Shown one piece after another: positions 1 through 8,181 of a DNA stretch of 43,971 nt. A model generated the notes under the pieces. It did not search any database. It was not told the DNA's origin and was given only the letters and a program-made list of their open reading frames with translations. Each line of letters begins with the position of its first letter. Position 1 is the first letter of the stretch. The translations under genes and the position numbers were made by a program. The stretch lies in contig JALSNI010000034.1 of assembly GCA_026987075.1 (NCBI GenBank), positions 1 to 43,971 on the forward strand, read 5' to 3'. The stretch comes from Persephonella sp. GTDB lineage: Bacteria > Aquificota > Aquificia > Aquificales > Hydrogenothermaceae.

Positions 1-532
1 CTTTTGCAAACTCAAAATCCAGTGCAGGAGAAACTACAGGGTAGAACAGTCTTGCAGGAAGCTCTCTTGAGTAGTTAACAATATCACAGTCGTGGAGGGC
101 TATTGCGTATGCTTTAACGTCAGACAGGATGTATCCAAGGGACATCCATACAGAGCGTCCCTTTCCCGGAATGCTGACGTTAAATCCAGCATCTGCAAGG
201 AGTTTATATAACTCCTGCATCCTGGGGCCATCGTGCCATATAACGTCAACCTTTGTGGGGATTTCTGACATAATTTTTTTAACTTTTCTAAACTGTTCTT
301 CTGTTGCCCTGTCAAGGGAAAGAACAATTTTATACAGATATCTGATTTTTTTTAGCTCTTCAACGATTTTAGGCATTGCAGGTCCTTCAAATTCTGAATA
401 AAGGGAAGGGAGAAGAAGAACCATATTTCTTCTCTGTGCAAAAAGCTCAAGCTCATACTCTAACTCATCTAAAGACCTGCTTCCAAGTTTCTGAAGTGTT
501 GTTATGACCCCATTTTGGAAAAAGTCAGCCAT
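1..532 (-). CDS. gpgS: Glucosyl-3-phosphoglycerate synthase, N-terminal 177 residues (gene cut by left edge)
   Basis: The open frame starts at ATG 532 and runs off the left edge without a stop. GpgS enzymes (GT81) transfer glucose from an NDP-glucose to 3-phosphoglycerate, giving glucosyl-3-phosphoglycerate, the first step of the two-step glucosylglycerate pathway in the cytoplasm. The translation contains the family's nucleotide-sugar elements: an LLLPSLYSEFEG stretch (about residues 39-50), IWHDGPRMQEL (98-108), a GKGRSVW loop (123-129) and the metal-binding HDCDIV (147-152). A GGAGGG ribosome site lies just upstream, inside the end of the preceding gene, and its TAA directly abuts this ATG. 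It is therefore the last visible gene of the gpgP-kinase-ggs-gpgS cluster. Substrate specificity (glucosyl versus mannosyl) is inferred from the family and the context. Confidence 0.82.
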   Translation of the reverse strand, partial: MADFFQNGVITTLQKLGSRSLDELEYELELFAQRRNMVLLLPSLYSEFEGPAMPKIVEELKKIRYLYKIVLSLDRATEEQFRKVKKIMSEIPTKVDVIWHDGPRMQELYKLLADAGFNVSIPGKGRSVWMSLGYILSDVKAYAIALHDCDIVNYSRELPARLFYPVVSPALDFEFAK

Positions 533-1792
533 TTAACCCTCCTGATTCCATATTTTTATAAGGTAATCTTTCATCTTTTCAAATATCTCTGCCTGTTTGT
601 TGTAGTACTCTTCTGCCTCTTCGTTATTTTTGTCTTTCAGTTCATTAACTAACGATGCCACTCTTCCGTTATATAAAGGTATCATTGTGTCAAGGATTTT
701 GAACTTCTGCCTTGGTGTTCTGTGAAAGTAATCTGCATAACGGTAAACGATTCTGACCCATGTTTCAATAGGCATAATAAATTTTTCCACATCTTCTTCC
801 ATAAACAGCTTTTCTATTATTTTAAAGTCTTCATCTTCTAATATGGAACGCCATACTCCTGCAAAGTTGTTGTATCCTATTTTGAAATACTCTATTAATG
901 ACACCTGGTCTATCTCAAAGGGTTCAGGTTCTTCACCGATTATCTCCCCCACAACAGGAATATCTTTTGAGCCTTTTACATTTTTCCAGTAGTCTTCGTA
1001 CTGTTCCATCAGCTTAAATATAGTTCCAACAACCTCCCGATACATATGGGAGAGGTCTTTTCCCGGGTCCTTTTCCTGATGGATTTTTGCTCCTAATCTT
1101 GCCTGACATATGCTGTAACCATCTACAATAGCTGTTGTTGTCATCCATATGTCTATACCGAATTTTGCAACATCTGTTTCCCATACATCTTTGTCTAAAT
1201 AATCCTTTATTAGCTTACCAGACATTCCAAAATCTCCCCCGATAGGCTGTCTTATTCTGTATCCGTACAATGCCCTTGTAAGATTATAGGCTATTGTGTT
1301 TGTTATTGTTCCGTCAAACTTGTATCTTCTGTAGTATGGACAGACATAGTCATACCCGTCGTAAATAGGCTGGATAATATTTTTCACCCATTCTGGTGTT
1401 ATAGATTTAAGGTCTGAATCAAATGTGGCTACTGCTTCAGCTCTCAAAAACTCTGCAGCTTCAAATACAGCCCTTAAGGCAGAGCCTTTTCCCGGTATTC
1501 CTCTGTATATTGTAACGATTTTCTCAATGTTGTAGCGGGATATGTCAACCTCTTCAGCAACCTCCCTCGTGTCGTCTGTAGAACCGCCGTCAGAAACAAA
1601 TATGAGACATTTTTTATCGCTGAAGTATTTATCAAGACCAGATGCTACCTGCTGTATAACATGTGATATGGTAGACTGGCTGTAATAGGCAGGTATTCCC
1701 ACAACAATGTCTGCATATCCTAATCTCTCTATTTTTTTTCTTGCATCTTCCCTTAGAGCTGTTGAAAACCTTGTTTTTGGCAAAACTATCAT
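533..1792 (-). CDS. ggs: GT2/GT81-type glycosyltransferase, probable glucosylglycerate synthase
   Basis: This 419-residue GT-A fold enzyme probably joins glucose from a nucleotide sugar directly to D-glycerate, making glucosylglycerate in one step. Visible motifs are VGIPAYYSQ near residue 31, SDGGSTDDT (67-75), the GIPGKGSA loop (98-105), the metal-binding DSD (125-127), QPIGGDFGMSG in the middle, and a helical C-terminal third. It differs clearly from the neighbouring GpgS-like gene, so the two are not recent duplicates. It sits 1 bp after the glycerate kinase stop and its own TAA abuts gpgS. From memory, unverified, a single-step Ggs of this type has been reported from Persephonella marina. 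Mannosylglucosylglycerate-type or other GT81 activity is the main alternative. The Ggs name comes from family plus context, not from a diagnostic residue. Confidence 0.78.
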   Translation of the reverse strand: MIVLPKTRFSTALREDARKKIERLGYADIVVGIPAYYSQSTISHVIQQVASGLDKYFSDKKCLIFVSDGGSTDDTREVAEEVDISRYNIEKIVTIYRGIPGKGSALRAVFEAAEFLRAEAVATFDSDLKSITPEWVKNIIQPIYDGYDYVCPYYRRYKFDGTITNTIAYNLTRALYGYRIRQPIGGDFGMSGKLIKDYLDKDVWETDVAKFGIDIWMTTTAIVDGYSICQARLGAKIHQEKDPGKDLSHMYREVVGTIFKLMEQYEDYWKNVKGSKDIPVVGEIIGEEPEPFEIDQVSLIEYFKIGYNNFAGVWRSILEDEDFKIIEKLFMEEDVEKFIMPIETWVRIVYRYADYFHRTPRQKFKILDTMIPLYNGRVASLVNELKDKNNEEAEEYYNKQAEIFEKMKDYLIKIWNQEG

Positions 1793-1793
1793 C

Positions 1794-3089
1794 TTATCCC
1801 TCCACCATTATGATTGTTATGTCCATAACGTTTGTTCCTGTATAACCTGTTTTTATAAGACTGTCTGTTTTGCTGAAAAATGAGTAAGAGTCGTTGTTGC
1901 TGAGGTACTGGTTTATATCAAGGTTTAGCTCCTGTGCCCTCATAAATGTATCCCTGTCAATCACTGCTCCTGCTGCATCAGAATTTCCGTCAATCCCGTC
2001 TGTTCCTCCAGAAAGAACTGTTATTCCTTCTATATTTTTTATCTCCTCCAGTGCAGACAGACACAGTTCCTGATTTCTTCCTCCTTTACCATTTCCCCTG
2101 ACTGTTACTGTTGTCTCTCCTCCAAATAACAGTAAAGCAGGGGGGGTGAAAGGATTACCTGACTTTTTTATCTCTTTTGCGATGGATATTAATACCTTTG
2201 TTACTTCCTTTGCCTCACCCTTCATCTGAGATGTCATAATAACAGCAGGGAAATTTTTTTCTGCTTCTTGTTTTATCTTCTTGAGGGCTGTGAGATTGTT
2301 TCCTATTATGTAATGTTTTATGTTTTGGTTTTCTTTCTTTGGAGTTTCTGGTATTTTTCCGGAAATTCCTTCCTCAATGACTTTTTTTACAGAAGTAGGA
2401 ATATCATCCCACAGGTTGTATTTTATTAGAATGTCTCTTGCCTGCTGGTATGTAGACAGGTCGTAGTATAGAGGGGCTGAACCTATTGTAAAAAGGTCAT
2501 CTCCAACAACATCTGATATTACTAACACTATTCCTTTAGCTTTTGTAGCCCTTCCCAGTCTTCCTCCTTTTATCATGGACAGATGTTTCCTGACGATGTT
2601 TATCTCTTCTATAGGAACAGAATTTTCAAGGAGTAGCTGTGTTGTTCGTTTCAGGTCTTTCAGTGTTACTGGGGGAATGGGTTTTTCTATAAGGGCTGAG
2701 CTTCCTCCAGAGAGAAGATATATAAAAAAGTCATCTTCTTTTAGTGATGAGAGCTTTTGAAGGAGTATTTCTGCTCCTTTTATACTGTTTTCGTCAGGGA
2801 CTGGATGTGAACCTTTTATAACCTCTGTTTTTTTCAGCTTTTCTGTGTAGTTGCATACAACAACACCTTCCCTTATGTAATCCCCTAGTAAATTCTCAAC
2901 AGCCTTAGCCATCTGGATAGAAGCTTTTCCACTGCCAAAAAGATATACCTCTTTTTTTAGTGGATAAAAATCCTGTGATACTTTGAGTGTGTTGTCTGAA
3001 ATAGACAGATGTTCAGGTATAAGATTTTCTGGTTTTACTGCTTCTATTCCTGTTAGAAATAGCTCAGTGAGGAAGGCTTTCGTATTCAT
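1794..3089 (-). CDS. Glycerate 2-kinase, MOFRL family
   Basis: A 431-residue cytoplasmic kinase that phosphorylates D-glycerate, in this family usually to 2-phosphoglycerate. Features are LFGSGKASIQMAKAVE (about residues 50-65), LSGGSSALIEKP, the KHLSMIKGGRL segment, and the C-terminal MOFRL domain signature LLFGGETTVTVRGNGKGGRNQE with GGTDGIDGN following. Length is normal for the GckA/TtuD type. The ATG at 3089 has a GGAG ribosome site 8 bases upstream and overlaps the end of the phosphatase gene by 26 bases. Next to two glucosylglycerate synthases it most likely controls the glycerate pool used by Ggs: it could return spare glycerate to glycolysis or recycle glycerate from solute breakdown. 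That role is inference. The enzyme family is clear. Confidence 0.88.
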   Translation of the reverse strand: MNTKAFLTELFLTGIEAVKPENLIPEHLSISDNTLKVSQDFYPLKKEVYLFGSGKASIQMAKAVENLLGDYIREGVVVCNYTEKLKKTEVIKGSHPVPDENSIKGAEILLQKLSSLKEDDFFIYLLSGGSSALIEKPIPPVTLKDLKRTTQLLLENSVPIEEINIVRKHLSMIKGGRLGRATKAKGIVLVISDVVGDDLFTIGSAPLYYDLSTYQQARDILIKYNLWDDIPTSVKKVIEEGISGKIPETPKKENQNIKHYIIGNNLTALKKIKQEAEKNFPAVIMTSQMKGEAKEVTKVLISIAKEIKKSGNPFTPPALLLFGGETTVTVRGNGKGGRNQELCLSALEEIKNIEGITVLSGGTDGIDGNSDAAGAVIDRDTFMRAQELNLDINQYLSNNDSYSFFSKTDSLIKTGYTGTNVMDITIIMVEG

Positions 3090-3876
3090 TTAAAATTCTC
3101 CACACAACCTGGTTCCATCCTTTACTCCCGGGATAATCTGCTTTTATCAGACCGGGCAGATTTATCTCTTCATACTGTTTATTAATTTTTGGAATGAGGA
3201 CTGGAATGTCAACAACTCTGAGCATTGGAATGTCATTCTTACTATCTCCAATACCAACAGTTTTTATATTTTTCAGATATTTTCTAAATATATTTGCAGT
3301 GATTTTTACAGCTTTCCCTTTATCCTGCCCTTTTCCTATCAGGTGGTAAAATCTACCTCCTTTTGTGATTTTTAGATTGTGCTTTTCAGCTTCCTTTTCT
3401 AACTGGGGAAGCAGCTGGGGATTTTCTATTATAAAGGGCTCTGTAAACTCTCTGATTTTTGCTAATCTTGCCTTCTCTAACGGAAGGTCTGTAAAATAGG
3501 CAACTTCCTCTGCTGTCATGTCTCCAAATCCTTTTATCCTGAATCTGTCTTTTACCTTTTCAATAAACTTTCTGATGTGGTCATAACTTTCTCCTAAGAT
3601 TATCACTCTATATCCATTAATCTTTGGATAATCTAAGGAGAAGTTTCTGTACCCTTCTGGAAAGAATACAGCAGCTCCATTTTCTACTATGAAAGGTTCT
3701 TTTATCCCTATCTCTTTCTGCAGAGGTTCTATCTCTGCTCTTGTTTTGCTTGTGGTAAAAATGAGGGGTATTTTTAGTTTTTTTATTCTTTCTAAAGAAG
3801 GCAGAGCATCTGCATATGAATAATCATCATGGTTCAAAAGTGAGCCATCTAAGTCAGTGAATATTACAAGCATCAT
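3064..3876 (-). CDS. gpgP: HAD-family glucosyl(mannosyl)-3-phosphoglycerate phosphatase
   Basis: A 270-residue HAD phosphatase of the MpgP/GpgP (Cof-like, type IIB cap) family, which removes phosphate from glucosyl-3-phosphoglycerate to release glucosylglycerate and Pi. Visible motifs are DLDGSLL (residues 8-14, nucleophile and acid Asp), TTSKTRAEI near 40-48 (motif II region), FIVENGAAVFFP, GGRFYHLIGKGQDKGKA (cap and Lys motif III) and GIGDSKNDIPML (motif IV, metal Asp pair). The phoR stop and this ATG share the four bases ATGA, so the gene is very probably translated from the pst-pho message. It works with gpgS at the left edge of the window. Mannosyl-3-phosphoglycerate is a possible alternative substrate. 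The neighbouring GpgS and Ggs make the glucosyl compound likelier. Confidence 0.85.
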   Translation of the reverse strand: MMLVIFTDLDGSLLNHDDYSYADALPSLERIKKLKIPLIFTTSKTRAEIEPLQKEIGIKEPFIVENGAAVFFPEGYRNFSLDYPKINGYRVIILGESYDHIRKFIEKVKDRFRIKGFGDMTAEEVAYFTDLPLEKARLAKIREFTEPFIIENPQLLPQLEKEAEKHNLKITKGGRFYHLIGKGQDKGKAVKITANIFRKYLKNIKTVGIGDSKNDIPMLRVVDIPVLIPKINKQYEEINLPGLIKADYPGSKGWNQVVWRILNEYESLPH

Positions 3877-4868
3877 TCACCTGATGGGAGAACTACTGTA
3901 AATTTAGAGCCTTCTCCTAATTTGCTTTCTACCTGAACCTTACCGTTGTGAGCTTCAGCTATATGCTTGACTATAGAAAGACCCAGTCCTGTCCCACCGA
4001 CATTTCTGCTTCTGGATTTATCTACTCTGTAAAATCTCTCAAAAATCAGGGGAAGTGACTCTTTTGGTATGCCTATACCTGTGTCTATAACAGATATGTA
4101 GGTTTTATTATTTTTTAATGCAGATTCCACTGTGACAGTTCCCCCTTTTTTGTTATACTTTATTGCATTTTCTATCAGATTTTTCATCAGTATCACAAAC
4201 TTTTTCTCATCAACAGAAGCAGTGAAATCTGGGAAAACCTTGTTAATTAGTTTAACTTCTTTTTCTTCTGCTATGTCTTTAAGGTCTTCAAATATACTGT
4301 TTATTATTCCTTTTAGTTTAACCTTTTTTTTCTGTATTTTTTCTTCTTTTGATTCTAACTTTGCCAGTATTAGAAGGTCATTTATAAGGCTGTCCATCTG
4401 CTGAATGCGGTTTTTTGCTTTTTTCAGGAAGGTTTTTATAACTTCAGGGTCTTTCTCGTTTTCTAATGTTTCAATAACTCCTTTTAGCACTGTTATAGGA
4501 GTTTTTAGCTCGTGGGATACGTTGGATACAAAATCTTTTTTTGCCTGTTTGTATATCTCAAATGGGGTTATGTCCTGAAAATGTATCAGCTTCATACCGT
4601 TTATGTTCAGAACCCTTGCAAGAAATATGTCGTCGTCTATAACAATCTCTTCTTTTAGCTCCTTTTTAATGTCTGCACTGATGAGAGAGTAGAGATAGTT
4701 ATTTTTTACAACCTCTGAAAACAGTTTTCCCTCGGGATTTTTTATACCAAGAAGATTTTTTGCATAACTGTTCATATACTGTATATTTTTATTGCTGTCA
4801 ATAACAATCAGACCTTCCTTTAAATAATCTAAAAAGGAAACAAGAATGTTCTCTAAATGGTTTTTCAT
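3873..4868 (-). CDS. phoR: PhoR-like sensor histidine kinase, soluble form
   Basis: A 331-residue sensor kinase: an N-terminal PAS domain (about residues 8-105), then HisKA and HATPase. Visible are the H-box NVSHELKTP with His119, the N-box LIENAIKYN, G1 DTGIGIP, the F-box FERFYRVDKS, and G2 GGTGLGLSIV. It follows phoU with a 4-base ATGA overlap, so it should be the phosphate-starvation kinase that receives the Pst/PhoU signal and phosphorylates a PhoB/PhoP-type regulator. No hydrophobic membrane segment is visible before the PAS domain, unlike the classical membrane-anchored PhoR. No response regulator gene adjoins it in the window, so the partner must be encoded elsewhere. The kinase assignment is certain. 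PhoR function follows from position. Confidence 0.88.
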   Translation of the reverse strand: MKNHLENILVSFLDYLKEGLIVIDSNKNIQYMNSYAKNLLGIKNPEGKLFSEVVKNNYLYSLISADIKKELKEEIVIDDDIFLARVLNINGMKLIHFQDITPFEIYKQAKKDFVSNVSHELKTPITVLKGVIETLENEKDPEVIKTFLKKAKNRIQQMDSLINDLLILAKLESKEEKIQKKKVKLKGIINSIFEDLKDIAEEKEVKLINKVFPDFTASVDEKKFVILMKNLIENAIKYNKKGGTVTVESALKNNKTYISVIDTGIGIPKESLPLIFERFYRVDKSRSRNVGGTGLGLSIVKHIAEAHNGKVQVESKLGEGSKFTVVLPSGE

Positions 4869-5524
4869 TCCTCACCTAAGTTCTGGTGTCTGAGCATCTT
4901 ACCTTCTTTCATGTATATTACTTCCTCTGCAAGGTTTGTTGCTATATCTGCCACCCTCTCAAGATTGGAGGAGACAGTTATCAGTCTTATTCCCACTTTT
5001 ATGTTCTTTGGGTCCTCCACCATGTATGTGTAAATCTCCCTTATTATCTGTTCATGAAGAGCATCAACTTTGTCGTCTCTTGATATAACATCTCTTGCCA
5101 GTTCAGTGTCTAATGTCTCTAATGCTTTCACAGCATCTTTTACCATTCCTATAACAATGTCTGTCATAACAGGCAGGTCTACATACTCTTTTAGTTTTGG
5201 TTTTGTCAGTATCCTTTCTGCCTGCTCTTTTATATTTTCTGCGTGGTCTCCTATTCTCTCAAGGTCTCTGTTTACAAATAAATCCATAACAAGAATTCTT
5301 AGGTATTTTGCTTCTGGCTGAAATCTGGCAATAGTTGTTATAATCAGTGTCTCGTTTTCTATCTCCATCTGGTCTACTTGAGGCTCAAGTTCGTCGACAA
5401 TTTTAAGATACTCTGGGTTGTGCTCTATGATTGCTTTTATTGCGTTTTCTATCATCAGGTCTGCAAGCTCTGCCATCTTTATAAGTCTGTCTCTGATTTC
5501 TTCAAGCCTTGGTTTTAAAAGCAT
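4865..5524 (-). CDS. phoU: Phosphate uptake regulator PhoU
   Basis: A 219-residue helical protein made of two PhoU repeats. It links the Pst transporter to the PhoR kinase and restrains Pho signalling when phosphate is plentiful. Acidic metal-binding repeat motifs are visible as VNRDLERIGDHAENIKE in repeat one and SSNLERVADIATNLAEE in repeat two, the usual E/DxxxD arrangement. Length is typical. A GGGGGA ribosome site precedes ATG 5524, 11 bases after the pstB stop, and its own stop overlaps phoR by four bases. Gene order pstB-phoU-phoR is the expected functional set. Confidence 0.96.
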   Translation of the reverse strand: MLLKPRLEEIRDRLIKMAELADLMIENAIKAIIEHNPEYLKIVDELEPQVDQMEIENETLIITTIARFQPEAKYLRILVMDLFVNRDLERIGDHAENIKEQAERILTKPKLKEYVDLPVMTDIVIGMVKDAVKALETLDTELARDVISRDDKVDALHEQIIREIYTYMVEDPKNIKVGIRLITVSSNLERVADIATNLAEEVIYMKEGKMLRHQNLGEE

Positions 5525-5535
5525 ATCTTCCCCCT

Positions 5536-6303
5536 TTATCCAAATCTTCCACTGACGTAATCTTCTGTCAGTTTTTTCTTAGGAGATGTAAATATAATAT
5601 CAGTTTTGTCAAATTCAATAAGCTCTCCTAAATACATAAAGGCAGTATAGTCTGAAACCCTTGCTGCCTGCTGCATGTTGTGGGTCACGATAATTATCGT
5701 AACGGTGTCCTTCAGACTTACCACTAACTCTTCTATTTTGCTTGTTGATATAGGGTCAAGAGCTGACGTTGGCTCATCAAACAGAAGCACTTCTGGTTCC
5801 ACTGCAAGGGCTCTTGCTATAACCAATCTCTGCTGCTGTCCCCCTGACAGACCACTGGCTGAATCTTTCAGTCTGTCTTTTACCTCATCCCACAGGGCAG
5901 CCTGCTTTAATGCTTTTTCTACCCTTCCTTCTAATTCTGACTTATCTTTTATTCCCCTCAGTCTCAACCCGTAAGCTACATTGTCAAATATGGACATTGG
6001 AAATGGCGTTGGTTTCTGGAAAACCATTCCCACCCTTGATCTGAGGTCAATAAGGTCTATATCGTCAGACAGTATGTTCTGCCCGTCAAGGAGTATCTCC
6101 CCTTCATATCTGTTTCCGTGATACAGGTCGTGCATACGATTAAATGAGCGAAGCAGTGTGGTTTTGCCACATCCGGAAGGTCCAATCAGTGCAGTTACTC
6201 TGTTTTCGTATACTGGAAGGTTTATATTTTTCAGTGCAGGTTTGTCAGCTCCTGCATAGTAAAAAGAGAAGTTATTCACCTGAATTTTTACTTTTTCTTC
6301 CAT
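5536..6303 (-). CDS. pstB: Phosphate ABC transporter ATP-binding protein PstB
   Basis: The 255-residue ATPase that powers high-affinity phosphate import by the PstSCAB complex at the inner face of the cytoplasmic membrane. Walker [12 protein letters not shown] (about residues 41-51), Q-loop region [18 protein letters not shown] signature LSGGQQQRL, Walker [14 protein letters not shown] and the switch His in [14 protein letters not shown] are all present and intact. The Q-loop KPTPFPMSI stretch is characteristic of PstB rather than other importers. The ATG at 6303 directly follows the pstA stop codon, so the two are translationally coupled. Confidence 0.98.
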   Translation of the reverse strand: MEEKVKIQVNNFSFYYAGADKPALKNINLPVYENRVTALIGPSGCGKTTLLRSFNRMHDLYHGNRYEGEILLDGQNILSDDIDLIDLRSRVGMVFQKPTPFPMSIFDNVAYGLRLRGIKDKSELEGRVEKALKQAALWDEVKDRLKDSASGLSGGQQQRLVIARALAVEPEVLLFDEPTSALDPISTSKIEELVVSLKDTVTIIIVTHNMQQAARVSDYTAFMYLGELIEFDKTDIIFTSPKKKLTEDYVSGRFG

Positions 6304-7146
6304 TTAGGTTTTATACCTCCAGTGAATGATAGACCTGGTTATGATTGTTACCAAAAGTATTACCACAGTTATAATGAACGCAGCAGCCCATGCTTTTTCG
6401 TGCCAGTCCTCATAAGGACCCATAGCATAATTAAAGATAGTTACAGTTAAAGACGCAATAGGCTCGTTCATGTTCAGTGTGAAGTAGGAGTTGTTAAAGG
6501 AAGTAAACAGCAGAGGAGCTGTTTCACCGGCAACCCGTGCTATTGCTAATATAATTCCTGTCAGTATCCCTGTTGCTGCTGCTCTGTAAACAACGTCTTT
6601 TATTACTCTGAAGTATGAAGCTCCAAGAGCAAAGGCTGCTTCTCTCAATGTCCATGGAACCAGCTTCAGCATGTCTTCTGTTGTTCTCAGAACAACCGGT
6701 ATCATAATAAATGCAAGAGCTGCAGCTCCAGCCCATCCACTAAAGTGGCCAAAGGGCTTAACCATTATGGCGTATATAAATGTTCCCACAACAATGGAAG
6801 GAACGCTTACCATAATGTCAGACAGGATGCTGATAAGCTGTGCAAACCTTGTTCCCCTTGCATACTCTGCTATGAATGTTCCCCCTAAAACTCCCAATGG
6901 AACGCCTATAAGGGTTGCAACAGATGTTATAAGAAGCTGTCCTACAAATGCATTCCTCAGTCCCCCTTCTGGTATTCCGGGAGGTGCAGGGTCTTCTAAA
7001 AACAGTTCTAAGTTTAGAGCTGTTATTCCGTGCCTTAGAACATCAAAGATGATAAACACAAGCCAGAACAGTCCCATAAAAGCAGCAAATGTTGAGAGGA
7101 TAAGTGCGATACTGCCTTTCAGCTTTCTTTTTGTTTTTATATCCAT
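6304..7146 (-). CDS. pstA: Phosphate ABC transporter permease PstA
   Basis: A 280-residue membrane subunit that forms the phosphate channel with PstC. About six hydrophobic segments are visible. The cytoplasmic coupling loop AFALGASYFRVIKDVVYRAAATGI carries the EAA-type motif that contacts PstB, followed by IARVAGETAPLLFTS, a signature of PstA. The N-terminus is short and positively charged (MDIKTKRKLKGS). It starts 4 bases after pstC and ends directly against pstB. Confidence 0.97.
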   Translation of the reverse strand: MDIKTKRKLKGSIALILSTFAAFMGLFWLVFIIFDVLRHGITALNLELFLEDPAPPGIPEGGLRNAFVGQLLITSVATLIGVPLGVLGGTFIAEYARGTRFAQLISILSDIMVSVPSIVVGTFIYAIMVKPFGHFSGWAGAAALAFIMIPVVLRTTEDMLKLVPWTLREAAFALGASYFRVIKDVVYRAAATGILTGIILAIARVAGETAPLLFTSFNNSYFTLNMNEPIASLTVTIFNYAMGPYEDWHEKAWAAAFIITVVILLVTIITRSIIHWRYKT

Positions 7147-7150
7147 GCTG

Positions 7151-8092
7151 TTACCTTCTGTAATGTTTTTCTGCCTTTAGCAGGAAGAATTTCGCAATCG
7201 CAAGTATAGTAAAGCTCATCAAAAACAGGATAAGGGCAAGGTAGAACAGAGAGGACAGATATATGTCTGAATCTGCTTCTGTAAACTCGTTTGCAAGGGT
7301 GACGGTTATTGTTGCAGCTGCATCTAAAAGGGAAGGAGTTATCTGGTGTTTATTGCCAAGGACAAATGCAACAGCCATTGTCTCACCTAAAGCTCTACCA
7401 AGAGCTAAAACTATTCCACCGTAAACTCCAAGTTTAGAGTATGGTATCACTATGTCTTTTATCACTTCCCATTTTGTTGCTCCAAGGGCATATGCTGACT
7501 CCTTTACAATGTCAGGTGTCAGGTTAAATGCATCCCTTGATATGCTGGCTATGAAGGGAGTTATCATTATGCTCAGGATTATACTTGCAGTCAGAAGGTC
7601 AACACCCATGGGGGTTCCTTCAAACAGTTTGTTTATAACGGGGATATTACCAAACATTTTTTGCAGAGCAGGTTCCACATATTCAGCCATTATAGGTGCA
7701 AGGGTAAACAGACCCCACATACCGTAGATAATACTTGGAATAGCTGCAAGCATCTCTATGGCTATGCCTATCGGTGTTCTCAGGATGTGGGGAGATATCT
7801 CTGTGAGGAATATGGCTATTCCTATGGAAACAGGTATAGCTATCATGAGGGCAAGGATTGTTGTTATAAGTGTTCCATAAAGGCTTGCAGCTGCACCAAA
7901 CACTTCCCTTACTGGGTCCCAGTCCACTGTAAATATAAAGTTTAAAAGACCAAACCTGTGGATTGCTAAAGATGATTCGTTGTATAGGACAACTATTGTT
8001 GAAAGTATCAGTGTAAGAATTGTAAATGCTGCAGAAAATGAGATGATACCGAAAATTAAATCTGCTAAAGGCAGTTTTGACAGTTTTTTCAT
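7151..8092 (-). CDS. pstC: Phosphate ABC transporter permease PstC
   Basis: A 313-residue membrane subunit, partner of PstA. It shows roughly six transmembrane segments, an EAA-type coupling loop ESAYALGATKWEVIKDIVIPY, and GRALGETMAVAFVLGN, typical of PstC. Compared with PstA it has a larger periplasmic loop (MAEYVEPALQKMFGNI and following). It is separated from pstS by about 89 bases containing a hairpin with a T-run, so its expression may depend on read-through from the porin-pstS message. No separate promoter was evident. Confidence 0.97.
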   Translation of the reverse strand: MKKLSKLPLADLIFGIISFSAAFTILTLILSTIVVLYNESSLAIHRFGLLNFIFTVDWDPVREVFGAAASLYGTLITTILALMIAIPVSIGIAIFLTEISPHILRTPIGIAIEMLAAIPSIIYGMWGLFTLAPIMAEYVEPALQKMFGNIPVINKLFEGTPMGVDLLTASIILSIMITPFIASISRDAFNLTPDIVKESAYALGATKWEVIKDIVIPYSKLGVYGGIVLALGRALGETMAVAFVLGNKHQITPSLLDAAATITVTLANEFTEADSDIYLSSLFYLALILFLMSFTILAIAKFFLLKAEKHYRR

Positions 8093-8146
8093 TATCTGCT
8101 GCTAAGACCCCGCCTTACTCTTTTTGAATAAAATTATAACAGAAAT

Positions 8147-8174
8147 AAAAAAAGGGAGCCTGGCAGCAGCCCCC
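8147..8174 (-). terminator. Hairpin plus T-run between pstS and pstC (partial terminator / attenuator)
   Basis: Read on the minus strand, GGGGGCT pairs with GGCTCCC (7 bp including two G-T wobbles) around a GCTGCCA loop and is followed at once by seven T. It begins 8 bases past the pstS stop and lies well upstream of pstC. This is the shape of an intrinsic terminator. Because the pst operon continues on the same strand with no clear new promoter, it probably lets only part of the transcription pass, giving more PstS and porin than transporter subunits. Confidence 0.72.
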
Positions 8175-8181
8175 GTGTGCT

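Noticed and set aside
6671-7180. Long plus-strand open frame (169 codons) opposite pstA
   Set aside because: It mirrors the high-quality pstA gene, has no ribosome site or recognisable protein, and arises from codon bias on the other strand.
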